DNA from: Leucosporidium creatinivorum
Taxonomy: Eukaryota; Basidiomycota; Microbotryomycetes; Leucosporidiales; Leucosporidiaceae
NCBI GenBank assembly: GCA_001600635.1
Contig: BCKL01000007.1
Coordinates: 396,303-460,302, forward strand
Direction of reading: 5' to 3'
Length of the DNA stretch: 64,000 bases
The notes beneath the pieces are model-generated. The model saw only the letters and a list, made by a program, of their open reading frames with translations, made no database searches and had not been told where the DNA came from. A program made the position numbers and the translations under genes. Below are positions 37,338-47,514 of this stretch, piece by piece (within the stretch, counting starts at the first letter, position 1; every line of letters starts with the position of its first letter).

Positions 37338-38448
37338 ATGGCCTTCTCCAAGTCGCTCGCCGCTCTCTCGTCCAAGCTTCGCTCCAAGGTCGCTCGCANG
37401 AGTAGCANCAAGATCGNCACCATCTCTGCACCCTACAGTGTGAGCAAGTCGATGTCGCCAGCTCTCGAACAGGTGAGCTTCCTCCTTCTCGCTNAGCCAC
37501 ATTCCTCGAGCGCAAAAAGTCTGACCTCGCTTCTCCTTCGGCTCACTCGCGCAGATGTACGACGACAAGCTGTTCGCCATCGAGCTCTGCAACCCTACCG
37601 CCCCTCCTCGCCAGCCTACCTTCCCCATCAAGCACAAGGTGCAGCTCCCCAGCCTCGACGCCGAGCAGTCGCAACCCGCAACTTCGCTCTCGGCTCAGCA
37701 GCCTCAGGTCAACCTCCCTTCCTCCGCCTCCGAGCTTTTTAACACCTCCACCTACTCGGACGACGCTACCTCGGAGCACCATCTTGACAAGCAGCCCCCT
37801 CGTTGCAGCACGCCCTCCGAGCAGCTCTTCTCGCCCTCGGCGCCCGTCTCGCCCAACACCTCTTCTCGGTCGACTCGCACGCCCTCGCCCATCTTTGATT
37901 CGGTCTCCAACTTCGAGACCGCCGACTCGCCTATTCCTCTCACCGCCACCGACGACCGCTTCACCGAGCTTCCTCCTCGCATCTTCCCTCTCCGCCGCAC
38001 CGCTCGCGATGAACCGAAGATTGTCGCTACCTCTTCCCTCGAAATCACTACCACCACCATCTCGGACCCCTTCGCCACCCTCTTCAGCGGACCCTCTCCC
38101 TCCTCCTCCTCCTCGAACTCACTCGCCAGCCTCGCCAGCCTCGGCGATCGCTTCCCTCTCGCCAAGGACATCGAGTCAGGTCTCGCTCGCATCGGATGCA
38201 CCAACGCCCACACTCCGACCGCAATCAGTACTGGCTTCGACGCCCTCTTCGCTGGACCCTCCCCCTCCAACTCGGTCAGCTCCCTCGCCGCTCTCGCCTT
38301 CGCCGATTGCGCTTCGCTAGAGGAGGACATCAAGCTGGGGGCCGTGAGGATCGGAGAGATCAGCAGCTACCGCTCGAGGGCACTTCCGGCTACGGCTACC
38401 CCCATTGTCGAGCACGAGGGATGCTTTGCCATCGTCGAGGAATGGTGA
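37338..38448 (+). CDS. Ser-rich protein with internal duplication, unknown function, 2 exons
   Basis: Not recognised. Exon 1 37338-37472 and exon 2 37555-38448 give 342 aa. A basic N-terminus (MAFSKSLAALSSKLRSK) is followed by Ser/Thr/Pro-rich sequence. The C-terminal half carries two related ~43-residue units. Unit one starts DPFATLFSGPSPSSSSSNSL and ends AKDIESGLARIG; unit two starts FDALFAGPSPSNSVSSLAAL and ends EEDIKLGAVRIG. The end is IVEHEGCFAIVEEW. Four ambiguous bases (37399, 37408, 37417, 37494) affect exon 1 and the intron. No membrane segment. The repeated [FD]xxLFxGPSPS...(A/E)xDIxxGxxRIG pattern could be a short binding motif. Confidence 0.75.
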
Positions 38449-38735
38449 GGAGGAGTGGGGGAGAGCTCGGCGAGGGGTTGGAGAGGAGCTTAGTTGGGCA
38501 TCAGCGTGATCTCAGTATCCAATCATTAGTAGCTTCGTATTCTTGTTGTCGTAGTAGAGTTATCTCAATCTATCGTTATCGCTCACATCGAAGACCGGAG
38601 AAGCAGCGAAAACAGCTGAGCTCTTTCAGACATCAAGGCAGGGTACAAATGTCTATCATCGTCGACTCCACATGTACACAGGAAGCTCAAGCGAAGCACA
38701 TCTCTCTTCGTCCCCCTCATCGTCCATTAAACGTC

Positions 38736-40111
38736 TCACTCCGCCGCGGCCGAGCGCTTGAGGCCGAGGAAAGGAAGAAGTCGTTCCTTCACGAAGCCTT
38801 CGACAGACTGCAGCTTGTACCCGATTGCCTAGCGGAACAGTCATCAGCACTTGTAAGCGGAACGAGAGCGCACTGATGCTCACCGAGAGCGCGAGAGCAT
38901 CCGTCGACGTTGCCGAGGCCTTGAGAGGCGCTGCGGGATCGCCGAGGCACTGGAAGAGCTGTGAGAGGTAGTTTTGGACAGCTGTCAGCGGTATACTACG
39001 CTGCAGAAGCAGAGGAGACATCATGCCTTGTCGCCAGCGCTGTTCTCTTCGCCAAACGGCACCTTGGTGCAGAGGACCACCTTGCGAGCGGCGATCTGAG
39101 AGAGGAGCAGGTCAGTCAATGAGCGTTCGCCAGCAACGACGAGCTATGATCACCTTCTCGATGATTTCGGCGAGGTCGTCAAGCGAGTAGAACTTGTCGC
39201 AGCAGACGAAACGGCGACCGTTGAGCTCGGCCAACACAAATTTGTCGGCGACGAGCAGGATGATAGCTCCGAGGTCATGTTGGACTGAGATGAAGGGGTC
39301 TGATAGGATGTAAACGGTCAGACGCGAGAGATCAGCGAGCGGAGCAGAGCCGACTCGCAAACGGCCTCGGTCCTGTTGCCGCGAGGATAAGTGAGGACGA
39401 GGTTGGCGCCCTCGAAGGTGAGCGCGTTACGGCCGACGAAGTAGTCCAGGAAATTCTGCGTGGCTCGGAGCATCAGCGAGCTCTCAACAAGCGCAGGAAC
39501 GGAGAAGAGCCTACGCCGAGGTGAAGAGCAACGAAAGGCTGGCCGGTCGTGTGCAGGTACTTCTCGATCTCGGCCTTGTCGTCGAGCGCGGGAATCGGAG
39601 CGAACTTGGGAGGAGCAGGAGGCGAGGAGGACCTGTGAGAGCTCCTCATGATCAGATCAGCTCAAGTCTGCCGGCCGAACGGCGAGGCGGCTCACCAGAT
39701 GAAGAGCTCGGCGCTCTTCTCCTTTGCCACATCAGCCAACAGCTTTCCTTGATCGTACTCGCTAGGCCATCCCTCGGTCACTCCACGTTTCATCATCGCC
39801 TTGTCGTCCGAGAGAGCCATGGCGAAAACGAGCTTCACGGGCTTCGATCCCTCAAAGGCCTGCTCCAAAGACTTGCGCGACCAGTCAAAAGTGAATACTT
39901 CAACGTTCTGTAGGCCTCCGAACTTGGCCTCCACTTGCTCGGGGTGCAGGGTCAGAGCGCGGACGTGGTAACCGGCATGTGAAAGGGCCCGAGTCGCGCT
40001 GAGGCCTGCATGTAAGCGATGAGTGAGGTGCAGCGACTCGGCAGAGCAGGAGAGCATACCTTGAGTACCGGTAGCGTGAATCACGACGGCGATGGGACGC
40101 TCCGAGGGCAT
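38736..40111 (-). CDS. NmrA-like NAD(P)-binding protein B, 8 exons
   Basis: Paralog of the gene at 14070-15570. Exons 40111-40060, 40005-39696, 39632-39515, 39455-39359, 39299-39154, 39095-39027, 38958-38884 and 38828-38736 give 319 aa. The Rossmann start is IAVVIHATGTQG (first Gly replaced by Ala) followed by LSHAGYHVRALTLHPEQ. Later blocks are FTFDWSRKSLEQAFEGSKPV, YDQGKLLADVAKEKSAELFI and NFLDYFVGRNALTFEG. Two introns begin with GC: 39358-39300 (GTTT|GCGAGT) and 39026-38959 (AAG|GCATGA). Without the first, exon 4 cannot join EAVY to PFISVQHDLG in frame. An upstream in-frame ATG at about 40225 exists; I prefer 40111 by comparison with the paralog. Confidence 0.82.
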
Positions 40112-40288
40112 GGCGAGGCGTTCGACGAGGTGAAGGGAGGTGAGAGAAGGGGGGAGAGAGACGCTCAGCGCTCTTGGTTTGCTGCGCGGTCGTCGCTCGC
40201 AGGCGCCGGAGCGATCGATGGGCAAAAGGTGTTGGAATAATACAGCAAGGGTAAGAATGTAGGCAACGAGAGCCCCAGAGATACACTA

Positions 40289-43200
40289 CTACTCCTCTTC
40301 CTCAGACTGCTCCTCTTCGGACTGCTCATCTGCCTCCTCCTCCTCTTCCTCCTCGTCGTCCTCGTCGTCACTACCGTCATCCTCGGCAACGATCTCAGCG
40401 ACAAAATCCTGCGTCTCCTTCATCTCCACTGCCTCGGCGAGGTCCTCCTCCGAAAGAGCTTCGATGCGCTCGCCGAACGTCTTGAGCTGGGCCTTCTCGA
40501 AGCGGTCGAGAGCGTTCTTCGACACGGTGTCGGCGAGAGGGCGAGTCTGTACAGCGCAATAGGTCAGACTCGCTTCGAGCGCAGGTGAGCGAGAACAGGG
40601 AACTCACCACCTTGAGACTGGCGACGAGCCAAAGCAGGCTCTTGACCTTGAGGTCGGCAATCTCCTCGGGGATGTAGAGCTTTGGTAGGAGCTGGCACAG
40701 CAGCTTTCGCTCATCTTCTGTGATAAGGGGAAGTCTCGAGGTCAGCGTGGCCTCGCGTATGAGAAACGACCGACTCACTCTGCTCCTCCTGATATAGCTT
40801 CTTGACCATGAGCAGAGCGAGGTCGAAGTGAATGTCCTCATCGATGGGGACACCTTGCACATCACTGTGGGTAAAATAGGGTCAGCGCCCGAGCCGTGCA
40901 TCGGGGGAGTCAGAAGACGTACATGGCCTTCTGAGGGTCGGTCCAGTCGATGAGCTGAAGTCCAATCTGCAGAGGAGCAACCATGGCCGCCTTGTCTCCG
41001 AGGTCATCGTACACGCCCTTGAGTAGTTCGAGCGTTGGTAGGCAGACCTGTCTGGGCGGAGGAAGTCAGCGAGGGCGCATTGCGGGCGAAGGCGAAGGGG
41101 CTGACGTTGGCGACTCGGCGCTGGTTGACCGGGTTGGAGTAGCAGTAGACGGGGAAGAAGTAGGAGAGGCACTGGCGAAGTGCTTGGTTGTCGATGGTCT
41201 CGCTGGCAAAGTAGAGGAGGGCAAGACGGCTGAGAATCTGCGAGCGAGGAGGGGGAGCGTAAGCGGCAGTCTCGCTGTAGCGGCCGATGAGAGCAGGCGC
41301 ACCTCCTCGTCGGTGACCATACCAGCGAGCATGAGCTTGGCGATTCCCACGACGGCGGTGGCGGCGACCTCGGGCTCCTCCTGCTCGAGACTGCTCATCA
41401 AGAAGCCGAGGATGATATCGGCCTGCGAGTGGTGAAGGATTAGCTTTTGAGGAGAGCAAGTCGAAGAGCAATGCAATGTACCCCGAAGCCTCGCTCCGCG
41501 CCAAAGTTGATGCCGTGAAGGACGAGAAGGTCGAAGAGCGTCTCGAGGATCTTGACTTGCAGCTCGCCCTCGGTGTCCTGGCTCTGCCTCGCGAGAAGCT
41601 GGAACGAGTCGAGTGCGGTGGCCTGCAAGAGAGTTCAATGTCAGTCAAGAGAGCGCGAAAGATTCGAGCGAGACGTTCTCACCTTGTCGAGGAGCGAAAC
41701 GAGTCCCAAGCAGACAAGTCCCGAAGCGCGAACCTCGCTATCCTTCTGCTTGATGGCGGGTACGACGAGCTCGGTGACGAGTCCATGAAGCATCGAGTTC
41801 TCCTGCAGCGCCTGAGGGAGAGAAGAAACGCAGCGCGTAGGTGATCAGCCTTCTCCGATACGCTTTACACCGGACACTGACCGGAGGACCGCCGTCAACG
41901 ACATCCCCGACCCCGACGCGCAACTTGGGCGGCGGCTCGTCTTCACTTACACCCATGACCCTCTCCAACAAAGCTTTGACCACCACCAAGCACCGAAGGT
42001 CGAGGTCCTTCCTCCGCTGAATGTCGGCGGGAGCCATCGCGGCATGGCGCGCTGCCTTGGCAGCTGCGCGACGAGCCAGGAAGGCTTGCTCATCCTCATC
42101 CTCGTCCACGTCTTCATCATCTTCGTCCTCGTCCTCCGAGGTCATGAGTTCCGAGTCGGCACGAAGGGCTTGAACGATCTCGACGACGATGCGCATGAAC
42201 TCCTTCTCCGAGGTGTTGACCTTGAGCAGGACGTCGAGGCACTTGGGGACGAGAGCGGGCGGTAGAGAGAAGTGGGAGAGCATCTCGCCTGTAGTAGAGA
42301 GTCATAGATCAGCTCCGGAGTTCCTTCGGGAAGGGCAAAACAACTCACGCATCAGCTCGAACATCTTCCTTCGTCCAATCTCGTCTCCATAGTCGGCGTT
42401 TACGGCCATGGTGACGAGTTCTCCGACAATGAACTCTTGCGTGAGCTCGACCTCATCGTCATGCTCCTCTGACTCTAACAAGACGACGAGCTGGTTCCAC
42501 TGCGCCTGGATGAAGTAGGCGAGGGCGGTGACGACGGGCTCAATGTCGACGAGGCGAGGGTCCTCGAGCGTGCGAAGGTGGTTGAAGAAGACACGGGCGG
42601 TGAGGGCCGAGTAGGGCGTGAGCGACTCGTAGAAGTCGTCTGAGGGGCCCGAGTAGTCAGCGAAAGCTTCCGCCGAGATGTGGGAGTAGAGCAACGCACC
42701 TCCAAAGTCGACGTTCTCAGCGAGGCCAGGGCTGACCTCGAAGACAGCCTGGAGGACCTTCTCTGCGACCTTGCCGTCGAAGACATCGAAATGCTCGAGG
42801 AACTGCGAACGCCGAGCGGCGGGTCAGCGATGGGCGCTCGACTCTCCAGTCTCCCAGCTCACCTCGATAATCCCTCCAGCATCCTCGGCCCACTTTGCCA
42901 CCAGCTTCTTCGCCGCCTTTTGCACTCCCTCCTCCCGATCCCTCAATCCTCGGCTAATAGCTTCCTCCCTCTGCGCCCTCGACAAGCTCGAGCAGGGCAC
43001 TTCAATGAGGACATGAGCGAACGACGCTCGGCGGTTGATGGCATCGAGGTCCAGGGTGCGAGAAATGAGGGCGGGAAGCGATTGAGGGGAGGGAATGAGG
43101 TTGAAGAGGGCGGCGCGGCGAACTTCGCTGCAAGTGGGAGGGGAAGGTCAGCGGAGCCGAGAGAAGTAAGGAGAGCGGACGTACGCGGCAGGATCGTGCG

Positions 43201-44048
43201 TCAAGACGTCGATGAGCACCCGGGTGACCGTCAACTCGTCCTCATCTTCATCCTCGTCCTCGTCTGGCTCGTCCGCCTCCTGCAGCTTCGCGAGCGCGAC
43301 GACGGCCTGCATCCTGACCGTTGCCTCCTTGTCGTGCACGCGTTCGAGCAGTGCAGTCTTGAGATGCTGATAGGTGTCGTCGCTGGTAGCAAGAAGGGGT
43401 ATCAGCGGGCAAGCGGGAGGCGGAAGTTGAACGAGACGCGTCGAGCGCGAGCAGGTTCACTCACTCAATCTCTCCCAACGAGTTGACCATGAGGGCCACG
43501 AGCTGGACGCAGCGGAAGCGAGCAATCTTGTTCTTGGCTTGGAAGCCGCGCAGGAGGAAAGCGAGCAGCTGGGCGACGAGACGGGAGGAGGGGCCCTCGA
43601 AGTCGTCCTCGTCGTCCTCTCCCTTGGCCTCGGCGAGCTTGAGGTCTGTAGGAGAGCGTCAGCGATGTTCTTGTAGCTCAGTCAAGCTTCGCTGCTCACC
43701 ATGCTCGACTGCAAAGGCGACGAAACCTCCCACAAACTTGATAACGCGGTCGGCCTGCTCGACGCCCTTCTTGACGCCCAGAGGGTACACGACCGCATTA
43801 CGGAACGCCTCGCCAAACATGCGCTCTCCCGACAGCTTGATGTTCTTGCCATTGCTGGACAAGGTAGTGACTTGGGCGCATCGAAGGAAGAGAGCGTGGA
43901 GGGTGTTGATGTTCTTGCGGTGGGAGGCGACAGAGTGTTGCGAGGCGCCAAAGAGTACAGGCAGCTGCTCTAGTGGTGTGACTAGATCCTCGAGCTTGTC
44001 GGGCTCAGCTGCTGAGGCAGCGCCGCCGCGCTTGCGAGGGGCGGGCAT
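40289..44048 (-). CDS. YCG1: Condensin complex HEAT-repeat subunit (Cnd3/Ycg1/CAP-G), 15 exons
   Basis: Non-SMC condensin subunit that binds DNA with the kleisin during mitotic chromosome compaction. Fifteen exons sum to 964 aa, normal for CAP-G. Helical HEAT-like repeats run throughout: KIARFRCVQLVALMVNSLGE, DKEATVRMQAVVALAKLQE, DPAAEVRRAALFNLIPSPQS, then a central DSEVRASGLVCLGLVSLLDK and PEVAATAVVGIAKLMLAGM. There is an acidic linker (SEDEDEDDEDVDEDEDE), and the C-terminus is almost purely Glu/Asp. The start MPAPRKRGGA is preceded by in-frame sequence as far as 44309, but no better ATG context is evident. The gene is 376 bp from the choline kinase stop codon. Confidence 0.9.
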
Positions 44049-44424
44049 CCGGGAAGCGCGAGAGAGAGAGTTGGATGAAGCTTGTTTGAGACGAGAGGGC
44101 GGGTTGTAGGGTGGTAGAGTGGGCTCCCAGCTGTTGGAAGGGTGTCCTACAGGCGTACTCGAAACGCCCAGCGAAGTCGAAGCGAACTGAGCAAGAAATG
44201 GGCAGAGTCGAAGGAGGGAGCTCGAGGCGCGTCGAAGTCGACCGCGACCGAGAGGGCTTCGCAAGGCAAGTTCCTTCGCTGCCGAGCCTGAAGCGGTACT
44301 ATGGTACATATTAACTTGCAGCGGAGATCATGTTGAAGATATAACAGGCTGCTCTATCTGTGAGAAATGTTGCCAGCTCTCCCCTTCCTCCTCGGCGCTC
44401 TACCTCCCTGCTCCCCTCGGCCGC
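44049..44424. other. Intergenic stretch choline kinase to condensin
   Basis: 376 bp with the condensin-subunit promoter and the choline kinase 3' flank; nothing else recognised. Confidence 0.5.
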
Positions 44425-46925
44425 CTACGCAGTGATCCCCAGCTTCTTGACCTCTTGACGGAAGAGCGTGAGACGCGAAAGAGTGTAACTCAAGTAATCA
44501 AAGTCGACCACCGGCACCTCCTCCTCCTCCGCCTTCTCAGCATCCACCTCCCTCCCCTCCCCATCCACAAACTCGCCACTCTTGCCCCTCCTCAACTTGG
44601 GCTTCTCCTCTCCTGCATCCTCCTCAATCTTGATCCCCTCCACCCCCTTCTCCAACCCCACCGCCACTTTCCTCCCACAAGCCTCCTTCCACTTCTCCAC
44701 CTGGGCAACCAAATCCTCCTTCGCCTGCACGATCCCCCACACAGCCCACATAGCATGACTGCTCGGCTCCCAAATCTTGACCTCATCCTCCAAGCGCTGG
44801 ACGCGGGAGTCCTCCGTCGTAGAAGGGTTGGGCTCCGAAGTGTCGAGTCCGCCGTCGCAGCCTACGTAGGCGCGGAGGAAACGAGTCCTCTCGGAGGCGG
44901 TGGGGTAGGGGTCGTGGTCGGCTAGTGAGTGGGAGAGGGAGGGGTGGTGGTAGTCCGCTTGCCATTCGATGAAGTGGTTGGCTGTGGAGTGCGAGAGGAG
45001 TGGACGTCAGCGAAAGGATCGCCGAGAGCCGAGCCGAGCCGAGACGATCCCAAGACTTACCGATATCGAACCCCCGAGGATTAGGTCCCGAGTACTCGAA
45101 ATCAACGACAATGATCTTCTGGTGCGGCGCCTGCAGTTGGCGCTCCAGGTCCTTCTCTTCGGTCTTGTCGGAGGGGGTGAGGAGAAGAAGGTTGCCGTAC
45201 TGGGTGTCGTTGTGGGAGAAGACGCGCTTGCTCTTGCCCTCTGCGCGCTCCCAGTCGCGAACAAAGGATCGGTAGAGCTTGATCTGCTCTTCGAAGAGTG
45301 GGAGGTTGACTTGCGCGCGGAGTTCGAGGGTGCGGGCGAGGGAGGCGAGGGGGAGGACGTGCTCGGCTGACTCGGGGGCGGCGTTGGCGGCGGCGACGGA
45401 AGCGGCGAGGAGCTCGTCGTAGCCGGGCGTCTGGGCGAGGGTGTCGAGCTGCTTGAGCACGAGCTTGGCCTCGCGCGTCCAGCGGGTGATGTTCTCCCAC
45501 ACGCTGAGCTTGTCCTTGGATCTCCTTCCGCGAACGAGCGAGGATCGGCTACGCTTCTTGGACTCGGCGCGCGACTCGCTCGGGTAGCGCTGGGGCATCA
45601 TGAGAGGCGATTCGACCATGGGCGTGGTGCCAAAATCGACTGATCCTCCGCGGGTCGAGCTCCACGAGCCTTGCGACGAGGCCGAGTAGGAAGTACCGAA
45701 GGAGAAGATGGAGGATCCGGAGGAGGTCGAGTAGATGGAGGCGGCCGAGCTGCCGTTGCGAGTGCCGGCGCCCATGTTCTCGAGCGAGGGCCGCTCGGGT
45801 CCACCCTCGCTGGCGCTGCTACTCCTACTCCTGCTCGACTCCCTCGACTTGTTGACATCCTCGGGAGGGACCATCTGCGCCAGCTCGACGCGGTGGAGCT
45901 CGCGCATCCTCCGGCCGATCCACCGCGAGATGCGAGCGTCCCTCATCTCCTCCTTGTGCAGCGCCCTCGAGTGGAAGTACTCCTCCACTCGGCCGTTAGC
46001 GAAGGTGCCAAGTACGCGGGGTCCGATGGAGTAGGTAGCGGAGAGGGTGTGGAGGATGTGAAGCTCGGTTCGGCGCGAGATGAGGGCGCCGGAGGAAGGG
46101 CCGTAGACGCGAAGGAGGAGGGTCGGTGCTTCAATGGTGATCTTCTGTCCTGGAGCGAGGGAGGGAAGCTCGGCGTGGTCGGGCCTGGGAGTAGCCCTAC
46201 CGCGCTCCAGCTCGCTCAGGACGGTCGCAGGGCGTCCCGAGTCGACGAGGGGAGTCGCTGCACCCTCGGCGGTGATCTCAAAGTCGGCGGCGGGGATGGA
46301 GACGAAGAAGACGGCGTTGGTGAGAGATCCCGAGACCTTGTGGATCTTGATGAGTGAGGCAGGGAGGTCGGCGGGGAGGTTGGACCAGCCGAAGATTCGG
46401 AGGTCGTCGCGGAGGAGCTCAAGGAGGGAGGCGCGGAACTCGGAGGTGTGGTATTGCCTGTGGGATGGAGTTGTGTTAGCTCTGCTGTGCTCTGTCAAGT
46501 CTCGGTCTCGTTCGAGCTCGTCGAGCGTCACGCGCCAGCCGCCTGCTCTGCCGGCGCCTGAGCGATAACGAGGCCTTGCTGGGACCGTACAGCGCTCGAG
46601 CACGCCGAGAAGCATCGTATGCATCGTATGTAGCAAAGCGAAACCGTACTCACTTGGCGTTGAAGACGGAAGAGCAGCTGGGGACACCAGCGATATGACC
46701 GTCCTCGAGGCTAAAGTCCTCTATGCTATCATCGTCGTCGTCGTCGTCTTGGTCATTCTCATCAAACTCGCGCTCTGAATCTGACCAATGCCCTGGAGCC
46801 AAGAATTCCAAGTCTTCGGGGATGTCGTCGTTGCGAATGGAGGTGAGGCTGAACGAGTCGCTCGAGTTGCGATGCCTATCCGAAGGGCGCAGGAGGGGAG
46901 ATGTAGCAGGGATGAGATCGTTCAT
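44425..46925 (-). CDS. Choline/ethanolamine kinase, 3 exons
   Basis: ATP-dependent phosphorylation of choline or ethanolamine, first step of the Kennedy pathway. Exons 46925-46654, 46457-45061 and 44981-44425; about 740 aa, longer than most because of an acidic N-terminal extension (SEREFDENDQDDDDDDDS) and a ~110-residue Ser-rich insertion after the WIGRRMRELHRVELA helix. Kinase motifs: SGSLTNAVFFVSIP (nucleotide loop), APTLLLRVYGPSSGALISR, RVFSHNDTQYGNLL (Brenner motif, catalytic Asp) and VVDFEYSGPNPRGFDIANHF, the choline-kinase motif spliced at 45060-44982. The Ser-rich insertion looks disordered and phosphorylatable. Choline and ethanolamine preference cannot be told from sequence. Confidence 0.93.
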
Positions 46926-47514
46926 CTTCTGCTGTAGCCTTGTTACAGCGAGAGGGCGAAAAAGCGCGAGATGAGGAGATAAAGGAGAGAGTCTGAGCCG
47001 TCTCTGAGCTTCGAAGCTCGAAAGCGCCCAACAGCGAGCGGCAAGGGTCGATTACGGCTTACCTCCGTACCATCCCCTCGTTACTTCTGCACCTCGCCTA
47101 CATCGCACCTTAAAGTCACAGCTGATCCCCTGCAGCTTCACCTACAACCTTACATCGACCTCCGCCAGCTTTCTCTCGCCTCTTCAAGCTCATCACACGT
47201 CGCTCTTTGCGCTCGTCGTCAAGCCCAGTCCTCAAGACTCAGGAATCAGCAAGCGTTGGAGTAGCACGAGGGTCTTACATCTGTGTAGCACATCTTTTCC
47301 CTGTTCCCCTGCACAGTCTCTCGCCTTCCTCCTTCCGCCCGCCCGTCGTTCGTCAGCGCGTTTGCCTCTCTTTCCCTCGCCGTCTTCCGGTCCAGTCATC
47401 AGCAGTACTAGCGAGTAGACTCAACACCGAGTACTAGTCAACGTCACTGCTTTCCCAGCTCCTCCGCCACACCTCAACCACCGAACCTCAAGTCAGCCTT
47501 TCTCCGCATCTTCC
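46926..47514. promoter_or_regulatory. Divergent promoter between choline kinase and MPE1
   Basis: 589 bp between divergent start codons, pyrimidine-rich on the MPE1 side (47320-47515). No other gene seen. Confidence 0.5.

Noticed and set aside
39300-39360. Frameshift or pseudogene in NmrA-like gene B
   Set aside because: With GT donors the frame seemed broken, but a GC donor at 39358 gives EAVY|PFISVQ in frame and matches the paralog junction.
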